From assembly GCA_905204385.1 (NCBI GenBank), contig CAJKZL010000040.1:1-12554 (forward strand): a DNA stretch of 12,554 nucleotides, given 5' to 3'. This document shows positions 5,640 through 12,554 of the stretch, piece by piece. The notes below the pieces were generated by a model. It had not been told where the DNA came from. It searched no databases and saw only the letters and a list, made by a program, of their open reading frames with translations. Numbering within the stretch: the first letter of the stretch is position 1; each line of letters begins with the position of its first letter. The position numbers and the translations under genes were made by a program. The stretch comes from an uncultured Odoribacter sp. (GTDB lineage: Bacteria > Bacteroidota > Bacteroidia > Bacteroidales > Marinifilaceae).

Positions 5640-8600
5640 ATGAAAAAAAATCGGAAATTACGGTTCTTCCGGGATCGACATTTGTTAAGTTATCTAAGGC
5701 ATTGGGGATTTATATTAGCCTTGATCGGCTATATTGGTCTTCCGGTAGCAGGACAACCGATCGTTAAGCGGGTTACATTGGACGTAACCCAATCGACTCT
5801 TCCTGAAATACTTCACCAACTGGAAAAGCAGGTATCTTATCGTTTTATGTATCATGATGCCGATTTGCTTCAATTGGGGTTGAAAGATGTAAAAATGAAA
5901 AATGCGCCCTTAAGCGAGGTCTTGAATGCCTGTTTAAAAGGCTCTTCGATCGGTTATGAAGTGGTTGGGAATGAAATCATATTAAAACGGTCGGAGCCGG
6001 AAAAAAAATCCGTGGACTCCAGAAAAGTAACCGGAACAGTGACGGATAGTCAGGGTAATGCCCTGCCCGGGGTCACGGTAAGGATCGAAGGGACGAGCGT
6101 CGGTGTGACGACCGATGCAAATGGTCGCTATTCGCTCGATTGTCCGGCATTACCGGGTTTAAGCCTCCAATTTTCGTTCGTAGGTATGAAGCCGTTGAAA
6201 ATTGCTGTACAGGAAAATACGGTTATCGATGTCCGCATGGAAGAAGAGTTGCAGGAAATGGAAGAGGTGGTGGTGACCGGGATCTATGAACGGAAAAAGG
6301 AGAGTTTCACCGGATCGGCCACTACCTTTAAGAAAGAAGAACTCAAAATGGTGGGCACTCAAAATCTGATTCAGAGTCTGCGTACTCTCGATCCGGCTTT
6401 TGTGATGATGGAGAGCAATCAGTTCGGTTCCGACCCGAACAAATTGCCTGACATTGAAATTCGTGGCAAAACCAGTGTGATCGGTCTCAAGGAACAATTC
6501 GGCACCGATCCTAATCAGCCTTTGTTCATCCTCGATGGTTTCGAGACCACTTTGCGTACGGTGATGGACCTGAATATGGACCGGGTGGAATCGGTGACTA
6601 TTTTAAAGGATGCTGCTTCAACCGCTATTTATGGCTCGAAAGCGGCCAATGGAGTAGTGGTCATCGAGACAAAAAGACCCGAAAAGGGCCGGTTTAAAGT
6701 GTCTTATTCGGGGGATTATACTCTTTCGATACCCGATCTCACCGACTATAATCTGATGAATGCTGAAGAAAAATTGGAATTCGAGTTGAAGGCAGGCTAT
6801 TATAAAGCGAAGGGAAATGACGCAGCCGACCAGGCCCGCCGGGACAGTCTTTACAATGCCCACCGGGCGGAAGTGGCCCGAGGTGTCAATACCTATTGGA
6901 TGAGAGAGCCGCTGAGGGTGAGTTTCAGTCACAAGCATAACGTTTATGCTGAAGGCGGGGATGAACAGATCCGATATGGGTTGGGTGTTAACTATAACGG
7001 GACCACCGGGGTGATGAAGGAGTCTACCCGGGATATCCTGGGCTGTAATTTCGACCTGACTTACCGGAAAGGGAAATTCCAGTTTACGAATAAATTGTCT
7101 GTGGATTATAACCGGGCGGAGAATCCTACCGTGCCTTTTTCGGAATACTCGCGGGCAAATCCTTATTTCCGGAAAACGAATGAAGACGGCACTATCGGCC
7201 GCTATCTGGAAAGCTATACCGTTAACGGAAGTGAGTATACGGTCGGTAATCCTTTATGGAATGCCAGCCTGAACAATCTGGACGTGGAAAAGAAATTCGG
7301 CTTTACGGATAACTTCAATGCCGAATGGCGCATTCTTCCCACTTTTTATGTCAGGGGACGTTTAGGGCTGGGAAAAAGCGCTACCCGCTCGGAACGTTTT
7401 GTGTCTCCCCAACATTCTTCTTTCAGCAGCGTGGCGCAAGAAAAGAAAGGAAGATTCACCAGCACTAACAGCGGTGACTTTTATTACGACGGGGATTTTA
7501 CAGTCACCTATGGAGCTTTGTTGCGTGAGCGTCATCAGTTGAATGCCGTCGTAGGAGCGCGTTTCCGTTCCAGTGAAATGACAAACGAATCCTATACAGT
7601 AGTGGGATTTCCGGTCGGGGATTTTACAAAGCCGTCGTTTTCGAATGGATTTGCTGAAAATAGCAAACCTACTTATTCCGAGTCGGTGACCCGCTCTAAC
7701 AGCTTTTATTTCAATGGGGGATATTCTTTCGATAACCGCTACTTGTTGGATGCCAATATTCGCCTGGACGGATCTTCAGTTTTCGGTACCAATAAACGCT
7801 ATTCGGAAACCTGGGCCGTGGGGTTGGCCTGGAATCTGCATAACGAGGCTTTTCTTAAAAGTGCAGCCTGGCTGAATCGTTTCAAGATCAGAGCTTCCAT
7901 CGGAAATCCGGGAAATCAGAGTTTCAGTTCCTACCAGTCGTTTACCAGTTACTCGTTTAACACCTGGCTGCAAAACTCTTTCGGAGCCAGTGTGATTGTC
8001 GATCAGATCGGAAACCCTGACCTCAAATGGCAGAAAACCCTGGATAAGAATATCGGTGCAGATATTTCCTTGTTCGGCAACCGGTTGAATTTCAATGCGG
8101 ATTACTATATGAAAGACACCGATCCGCTATTGGTTTACATTACGGTTCCTTCCTCGGTAGGTGTACCGCAGATCGGTACCAACATGGGGGCTCAGGTCAA
8201 TAAGGGAATCAACGGAACGATAAAATATTCGCCCATTTACCGGCCTAAAGACCGGGTGAACTGGACGTTGAGCTTTAACTTCCGGCATGAAAAAGCACAT
8301 TACAAGAATATCGGTAATAGTCTGGAGAAGCTGAATGAATCCAACCGGGACAATAAACCCAGTGAAGATTATAGCTATCAGGATAAGAATGCCAGCCTTA
8401 CCCGTTACTATGACGGTGGAAGTCCGACTGCATTATGGTCGGTACGCTCACTGGGAATCGATCCTGCCACGGGCAAGGAAGTATTTCTGAAAAAAGACGG
8501 TACTTATAGTTTCGATTATAGCCCGGAAGACGAGGTGGTAGTCGGAAACTCCCAGCCTAAGCTGGAAGGGGTTGTTGGAAGTACGCTATATTACAAAGGG

Positions 8601-9014
8601 TTTTCGTTTTCTTTCTTCCTCCGTTACCGATTGGGGGCGGATATTTTCAACAATGCCATGTATACCAAAGTGGAAAATATTTCGGAAGGTTCGTTGAAAT
8701 ACAATCAGGATAAACGTGCTTTGTACGACCGTTGGCAGGTAGCCGGCGATATCGCCCAGTTCAAAGGGATCTCGCTGACGGAGTCTACGAAAATCTCATC
8801 CCGTTTCGTGCAGAAGGAGAGTATGCTGAGCGGAGAATCTTTTTCGCTGGGATACGATTTCGAATCTTCCCGTTTGAAGCGTTTCGGGATGTCGGCTTTG
8901 CGGATACAAGCCAATATGAACGATATTTTCCGCATTTCCAGTGTGAAGGAAGAAAGAGGTATCGATTACCCTTTTGCCCGTACGATGTCTATGTCATTAT
9001 CGGTGTCTTTTTAA
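5640..9014 (+). CDS. SusC/RagA TonB-dependent outer-membrane receptor with STN signalling domain
   Basis: This is an outer-membrane active transporter of 1124 residues, normal for the family. Residues 1-39 are a long signal sequence ending LPVAGQ. About 43-118 is an STN domain (VTLDVTQSTLPEILHQLEKQ), the module FecA-like receptors use to signal to a FecR anti-sigma factor. About 129-200 is a CarboxypepD_reg-like domain (GTVTDSQGNALPGVTVRIEG). A TonB-box-like stretch lies at 208-215 (MEEVVVTG). The plug is about 220-346 (PLFILDGFE, VTILKDAASTAIYGSKAANG are SusC hallmarks). The rest is the 22-strand barrel, ending in the phenylalanine typical of barrel proteins (SLSVSF). The start at 5640 is 62 bases after fecR, with no clear own promoter in the gap. 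With the SusD product it would form a lid-and-barrel importer. The substrate is not predictable. Confidence 0.95.
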   Translation: MKKNRKLRFFRDRHLLSYLRHWGFILALIGYIGLPVAGQPIVKRVTLDVTQSTLPEILHQLEKQVSYRFMYHDADLLQLGLKDVKMKNAPLSEVLNACLKGSSIGYEVVGNEIILKRSEPEKKSVDSRKVTGTVTDSQGNALPGVTVRIEGTSVGVTTDANGRYSLDCPALPGLSLQFSFVGMKPLKIAVQENTVIDVRMEEELQEMEEVVVTGIYERKKESFTGSATTFKKEELKMVGTQNLIQSLRTLDPAFVMMESNQFGSDPNKLPDIEIRGKTSVIGLKEQFGTDPNQPLFILDGFETTLRTVMDLNMDRVESVTILKDAASTAIYGSKAANGVVVIETKRPEKGRFKVSYSGDYTLSIPDLTDYNLMNAEEKLEFELKAGYYKAKGNDAADQARRDSLYNAHRAEVARGVNTYWMREPLRVSFSHKHNVYAEGGDEQIRYGLGVNYNGTTGVMKESTRDILGCNFDLTYRKGKFQFTNKLSVDYNRAENPTVPFSEYSRANPYFRKTNEDGTIGRYLESYTVNGSEYTVGNPLWNASLNNLDVEKKFGFTDNFNAEWRILPTFYVRGRLGLGKSATRSERFVSPQHSSFSSVAQEKKGRFTSTNSGDFYYDGDFTVTYGALLRERHQLNAVVGARFRSSEMTNESYTVVGFPVGDFTKPSFSNGFAENSKPTYSESVTRSNSFYFNGGYSFDNRYLLDANIRLDGSSVFGTNKRYSETWAVGLAWNLHNEAFLKSAAWLNRFKIRASIGNPGNQSFSSYQSFTSYSFNTWLQNSFGASVIVDQIGNPDLKWQKTLDKNIGADISLFGNRLNFNADYYMKDTDPLLVYITVPSSVGVPQIGTNMGAQVNKGINGTIKYSPIYRPKDRVNWTLSFNFRHEKAHYKNIGNSLEKLNESNRDNKPSEDYSYQDKNASLTRYYDGGSPTALWSVRSLGIDPATGKEVFLKKDGTYSFDYSPEDEVVVGNSQPKLEGVVGSTLYYKGFSFSFFLRYRLGADIFNNAMYTKVENISEGSLKYNQDKRALYDRWQVAGDIAQFKGISLTESTKISSRFVQKESMLSGESFSLGYDFESSRLKRFGMSALRIQANMNDIFRISSVKEERGIDYPFARTMSMSLSVSF

Positions 9015-9040
9015 ATCGGATCGATGGTTGCCGGCCGTCG

Positions 9041-9061
9041 CTTTCCCAAATACCGGGAAAG
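9041..9061 (+). other. Small hairpin in the susC-susD intergenic gap
   Basis: CTTTCCC (9041-9047) and GGGAAAG (9055-9061) form a 7-bp stem with a seven-base loop (AAATACC) in the 82-base gap between the two genes. No T tract follows, so it is unlikely to be a terminator. It could affect mRNA stability or the ratio of the two products. Confidence 0.35.
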
Positions 9062-9096
9062 GCGGCAGGAGACCACAGCATGAAAATAATATTCCT

Positions 9097-10542
9097 ATGA
9101 AAATGAAAAAATACATAAAAGCAATAACCTGCGCATTCGTGCTTCTGCAAGGACTGACAGGTTGCGATAGCTGGTTGGATGTCAAACCGGTGGACAAGGT
9201 GCTGGAAGACCAGCTTTTCGAGACTGAAACCGGATTCAAAGAAGCTTTAAACGGGGTGTATATCGAATTGAATCAGAGCAGCCTTTACGGAGGAGAATTG
9301 ATGTTCAATATGGTGGAAATATTGGCGCAGCGATATAAAATTTCGGATGTGGGAAATGATAAGAATGTGATTTTGTATAATTATGCGGATACGGATGTGA
9401 AAAAGCGCATCGATGCAATTTGGACCAAAGCCTATTCCCTGATTATGAATTGTAATCTTATCCTCAAGAATGCAGATGAGAAAAAAGAGGTGTTCACCGG
9501 CGATAATTATAATCTGATCCAAGGGGAAGCCCTGGCCTTGAGAGCTATGTTGCATTTCGATCTGTTGCGTCTTTTCGGGCCGGTGTATGCTACCCATAAA
9601 GACGATCTTTCCATTTGTTATAATGAGCGGTTTGCTTATTCGGCTTCCAATCTGTTGCCGGCGGTAGAGGTTGTGGGCAAGATCCTGAAAGATTTGGACC
9701 GGGCTGCTGAATTGCTGGCCGCTGATCCGATCATTACCGAAGGGCCCTCGGCTAGCGACGGGATAGAGGGCGACAATAGTTTGCGCTATCGCAATCTGCG
9801 TTTGAATTATTATGCTGTCGAAGCTTTGTCGGCCCGGGTTTATCTCTATGCCGGAGAGAAGCAGAAAGCGCTGGAAAAGGCCAGGAAAGTAGCAGAAGTA
9901 CAGGAACAGTGGTTCCCTTGGGTGAAATTTAACGATGTGATGCTGGAATCGAATAAAAGCCGGGATTTTGTTTTCTCTACCGAATTGGTCTTTGCTTTGC
10001 AAAACCGTCAGCGAGGGGATATTTTCACCAATTATTTCAGTTCCGACCTGGATGCTACGAAAATGCTGATTCCGGATGAAAATATACTGACCAATTGTTT
10101 TGCCAACGATGACGACTGGCGTTACACCTCCATGTGGCAAGCGCCTAAGGATGACAAGTTCAAAGCCCGGTGTTTCCATAAATATGAGAAGACGGAAACG
10201 GTAAAGCCCCATAATTATCTGTTGCCTATGATCCGGATCAGTGAAATGTTTTTTATCATAGCCGAGACGACCGACGATATGGATGAAGCCCGCACGATGC
10301 TCAACCGGGTCAGAAAAAACCGTGGACAGATTCCTTTGGATGAAAATGAATCCATAGATGTTCAAAGTCTGGTTGCAGCAGAATACATGCGCGAATTTTG
10401 GGGAGAAGGACAATTGTTTTTCTATTACAAGCGCTTGAATAAAAATGCTATACCTTCTGCCAGAGGTGGTGCCGATATTGAAATGGATGCATCGAAATAT
10501 TGTCTGCCTTTGCCGGAAAGCGAAACGGATTATAGAAATTAA
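9097..10542 (+). CDS. SusD/RagB family surface lipoprotein
   Basis: This is the substrate-binding partner of the SusC-like barrel, 481 residues from the ATG at 9097 (ATG 9103 is two codons later). The signal peptide ends in lipobox LTGC with lipidated C23. The family signature follows: DSWLDVKPVDKVLEDQLF, helical TPR-like segments with the hallmark GEALALRAMLHFDLLRLFGP (about 143-162), and the short C-terminal ending CLPLPESETDYRN, where related proteins have PLP-S-E. It lacks the long C-terminus of glycan-binding SusD proteins and is on the short side, as in many SusD proteins paired with DUF4843 lipoproteins. The frame is open further upstream to 8974, but that extension overlaps susC and has no signal peptide. 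It lies 82 bases after susC and is probably cotranscribed. Confidence 0.93.
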   Translation: MKMKKYIKAITCAFVLLQGLTGCDSWLDVKPVDKVLEDQLFETETGFKEALNGVYIELNQSSLYGGELMFNMVEILAQRYKISDVGNDKNVILYNYADTDVKKRIDAIWTKAYSLIMNCNLILKNADEKKEVFTGDNYNLIQGEALALRAMLHFDLLRLFGPVYATHKDDLSICYNERFAYSASNLLPAVEVVGKILKDLDRAAELLAADPIITEGPSASDGIEGDNSLRYRNLRLNYYAVEALSARVYLYAGEKQKALEKARKVAEVQEQWFPWVKFNDVMLESNKSRDFVFSTELVFALQNRQRGDIFTNYFSSDLDATKMLIPDENILTNCFANDDDWRYTSMWQAPKDDKFKARCFHKYEKTETVKPHNYLLPMIRISEMFFIIAETTDDMDEARTMLNRVRKNRGQIPLDENESIDVQSLVAAEYMREFWGEGQLFFYYKRLNKNAIPSARGGADIEMDASKYCLPLPESETDYRN

Positions 10543-10644
10543 ACAGGCATCGAATTTAAACCAGGAAGATATGAAGCCTTCGTGTTCAAAGAAATATCGA
10601 TAAAATGAAGGCCTTATGTCCGTTAAAAATAAAAGGATAAACGT

Positions 10645-11361
10645 ATGAAACATATATTGATTATCGGGTTGGCTTTTTTGCTTTGCGCTTGCCAAAAGGA
10701 CCTGGATACCTGGTCCGGCCGTAGTTTTGTCTATTTTGACGGAACGACAGATTCAACTTTTTTCTCGTATGCTTATGTAGACGGGAAAATATCTTCGGAT
10801 TCGCTTTGGGTATGGATTCGGGTTTCAGGAGAAGTAACCGATTACGACCGGGAAATCAAGTTGAAAATAGCCGAGACCAACGGAGAAGCGGGAGTGGATT
10901 TTGCAGCCGTGCCCGAGTCGTTTACGCTCGAAAAGGGGAGAACCTTTGTGGCGGCTTTGGTGGAATTGTTACGCCCTGCTTCCCTGAAAACAGAAGAAAA
11001 ATACCTGGTTTTGGAGTTGCAGGAGAATGATGATTTTAAGTTATTGTGGCCTTCCCAGCCCCTTGCAACCCATTCCGAGAAGCGGTATAGCAAAATCAGG
11101 TATAAGATTGTTTTCTCTGAAATCGTCAATACACCTCCCAAAGGATGGAGCGATACTTATTTCGGTGTTTTTTCAGTGAAAAAGTTGGATTACATGTGTC
11201 AGAAATTAAATATGACCCGGCTGATGTTTAATGATGTGTCTTATGTCAATAAACGCCGGGAGTATATCGCTACCAAAATGGTGAAGCTGCTGAATGCGGA
11301 ACCCCTGTATGAGGATGACGGGGTAACGCTGATGCGTATGGGAGATATGTATTATAACTAA
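10645..11361 (+). CDS. DUF4843-type lipoprotein
   Basis: This is a 238-residue lipoprotein of the DUF4843 type, a family found almost always directly after susD in Bacteroidota loci; its function is not known. The signal peptide ends in lipobox LCAC (C16). The next residues, QKDLD, resemble the acidic export signal that sends Bacteroidota lipoproteins to the cell surface (inference). The first half, about 25-150, looks like a Calx-beta or Ig-like fold: SFVYFDG, VWIRVSGEVTDYDREIKLKI, GVDFAAVPESFTLEKG. The second half includes a conserved-looking WSDTYFGVFSVKKLDYMCQ segment and ends GDMYYN. It lies 102 bases after susD and 11 bases before the next lipoprotein gene, so the three are likely one operon. 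Domain naming is from remembered family features. Confidence 0.82.
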   Translation: MKHILIIGLAFLLCACQKDLDTWSGRSFVYFDGTTDSTFFSYAYVDGKISSDSLWVWIRVSGEVTDYDREIKLKIAETNGEAGVDFAAVPESFTLEKGRTFVAALVELLRPASLKTEEKYLVLELQENDDFKLLWPSQPLATHSEKRYSKIRYKIVFSEIVNTPPKGWSDTYFGVFSVKKLDYMCQKLNMTRLMFNDVSYVNKRREYIATKMVKLLNAEPLYEDDGVTLMRMGDMYYN

Positions 11362-11372
11362 AGCGTCGTATT

Positions 11373-12554
11373 ATGAAGAGAGTATATTTTATCATAGGAG
11401 TGATTTGTATTTTGCTGACGGGTTGTTTTAAGGATGAAGGCAACTATGTCTATCAGGATATCAACGAAGTGGAAATTTCCGGTTTACCCGAAGAAATGAA
11501 AATCTATTATAGGAATGCCGATACCTTAAAGGCATTCCCTGAAGTGGTCGGAAATCTGGATGCTGGCGATCATAGCCGTTATTATTATGAATGGAAGGCC
11601 GTTTCCAAGCCCCAGCCCGGGTCTGCAACGACGGCTTCCAGTTATGTCATCGGGACTGAAAAACAACTGAATTATTTTGTGGTTTTGCCCGACGATGAAT
11701 ATGATGTGTATTGTTGTGTGAAAGATACTTTGACCCGGGTGACCTGGAAAAGTTCATTTCCGATCAAGGTGACCACCGTTCTCAATGCGGGATGGCTGGT
11801 GCTTTCAGAGGTCAATGACAATTGTAAGCTGGATTTGATCTCCCTGTCGGCCAAAGATAATGTGGTGGTCCGGGACGTATTCGAAGATTTTCCCGTACTG
11901 CATGGGCCTAAAGCCTTACAGAGCGTTTTTAACATGAATAATGCTCAATTCGGTACCGATCCGAGATTTTATTTATTGTCGGAAAGTGGCTGTTATAAAT
12001 TAGACATTTCCGATTACAAATGGGATGAAACCACTCACATTCGCTATGAGATGATGGAATACCCCGAAAATTTCACGCCTGGCCTGAGAGCTTCCGGATA
12101 TGGCTGGGAATTAGTGCTTGCCCGAAACACGGTCTATGGGGTCAATAAACCTTTCGGCGAAGCCGGTCCTTTCGGGTTGCCCTGTAATCATTTGACCGAT
12201 AGTGAAGAAACTTTCGAGGTGGCCGAAGCAGTCGGTTTCTATCCTCATTATTACTTTTCCAATGGTGCCCGGGTGTTGTACGATATCACCAATAAGCGTT
12301 TTGTCAAACTGGCTTCCAATATGTTAAGTTGTGAGGAGATCACTGCAACCGCGTCTTATTTCCCCTGGACCACCGGGAAAGACTTTGTATATATGACCAG
12401 TACGCCTTATGATGGGGGAACAACCTATACGATTCTGGAAGATCCCGGTACACATAAGCGTTATCTGTACTCCATGAAGATCGCGACAGGTATTACCCAG
12501 CGGAAGTTTTTGCCGTTGGAGGATGCTCCCGAAATTGAAAAAGCCGAACATTTT
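11373..12554 (+). CDS. PKD-like family lipoprotein, C-terminus beyond window
   Basis: The frame is open for 394 codons from the ATG at 11373 to the last base and has no stop, so the C-terminus lies outside the window. The signal peptide ends in lipobox LTGC (C18). FKDEGNY follows, a close match to the K-(D/E)-(D/E) surface-export signal and to the start of the PKD-like lipoprotein family that accompanies DUF4843 proteins. Residues about 28-135 read as a PKD/Ig-like domain (YYYEWK, then EYDVYCCVKDTLTRVTW). The remainder has repeated strand-turn patterns (RFYLLSESGCYKLDISDYKW, VLARNTVYGVNKPFG, YYFSNGARVLYDITNKRF), which suggest a beta-propeller; this is inference. Start spacing to the previous gene is 11 bases. 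Likely role: an accessory surface lipoprotein of the uptake complex. Confidence 0.82.
   Translation, partial: MKRVYFIIGVICILLTGCFKDEGNYVYQDINEVEISGLPEEMKIYYRNADTLKAFPEVVGNLDAGDHSRYYYEWKAVSKPQPGSATTASSYVIGTEKQLNYFVVLPDDEYDVYCCVKDTLTRVTWKSSFPIKVTTVLNAGWLVLSEVNDNCKLDLISLSAKDNVVVRDVFEDFPVLHGPKALQSVFNMNNAQFGTDPRFYLLSESGCYKLDISDYKWDETTHIRYEMMEYPENFTPGLRASGYGWELVLARNTVYGVNKPFGEAGPFGLPCNHLTDSEETFEVAEAVGFYPHYYFSNGARVLYDITNKRFVKLASNMLSCEEITATASYFPWTTGKDFVYMTSTPYDGGTTYTILEDPGTHKRYLYSMKIATGITQRKFLPLEDAPEIEKAEHF

Noticed and set aside
8974..9096. Upstream extension of the susD frame into susC
   Set aside because: It would bury the lipoprotein signal peptide; the ATG at 9097 gives a proper Lys-rich start and lipobox.
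10571..10640. Two tandem mini-ORFs (MKPSCSKKYR and MKALCPLKIKG) between susD and the DUF4843 gene
   Set aside because: They are ten to eleven codons, have no family support and lie in an AT-rich spacer where such ORFs arise by chance. A weak stem (10574-10581 with 10607-10615) overlaps them but has no clear T tract.
9247..10695. Long minus-strand open frame (about 480 codons) opposite susD
   Set aside because: It is the mirror of a clear SusD gene, has no recognisable domain or family motif and starts inside the next gene. Codon bias of the + strand gene explains the lack of stops.

Overview
The window reads as chromosomal DNA from a gut-type member of the Bacteroidales (phylum Bacteroidota). 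The signs are a SusC/SusD nutrient-uptake pair, a FecI/FecR sigma/anti-sigma pair, SusC and SusD sequence motifs typical of the phylum, a promoter of the Bacteroides type (TTTG ... TAnnTTTG) and little use of strong Shine-Dalgarno sites. I cannot place it to genus from sequence alone; Odoribacteraceae-like taxa often carry loci of this layout, but that is a guess. Every convincing gene is on the + strand. No tRNA, rRNA, CRISPR array or insertion sequence was seen.

Left part (1-3503): two genes that each carry premature stop codons. First is the C-terminal catalytic part of an S9-family (prolyl oligopeptidase / dipeptidyl-peptidase-like) serine peptidase, running in from the left edge. Its reading frame seems to be broken by TAA (24-26) and TAG (33-35) before an open stretch from 36 to 1271. 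Next is a secreted protein made of two tandem thioredoxin-helical units of about 338 residues each (1404-3503). Its first unit is broken by a single TAA at 1659-1661, exactly where the second unit has the lysine codon AAA. Neither gene shows an indel.

Middle (3504-5640): two terminator-like hairpins close off the thioredoxin gene. A well-formed Bacteroides-type promoter (3655-3684) then drives fecI (ECF sigma factor), followed by fecR (membrane anti-sigma factor). A hairpin spanning the fecR stop codon separates fecR from the receptor gene.

Right part (5640-12554): an apparent operon encoding a SusC/RagA TonB-dependent receptor with an N-terminal STN signalling domain, a SusD/RagB surface lipoprotein, a DUF4843-type lipoprotein, and a PKD-like lipoprotein cut by the right edge. 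This fits a cell-surface signalling uptake locus. Substrate binding by SusC/SusD would be relayed from the STN domain to periplasmic FecR, releasing FecI to raise transcription of the uptake genes. The substrate cannot be read from sequence. The two accessory lipoproteins and the neighbouring peptidase and thioredoxin genes make a peptide or protein ligand at least as plausible as a glycan; no glycoside hydrolase is present in the window.
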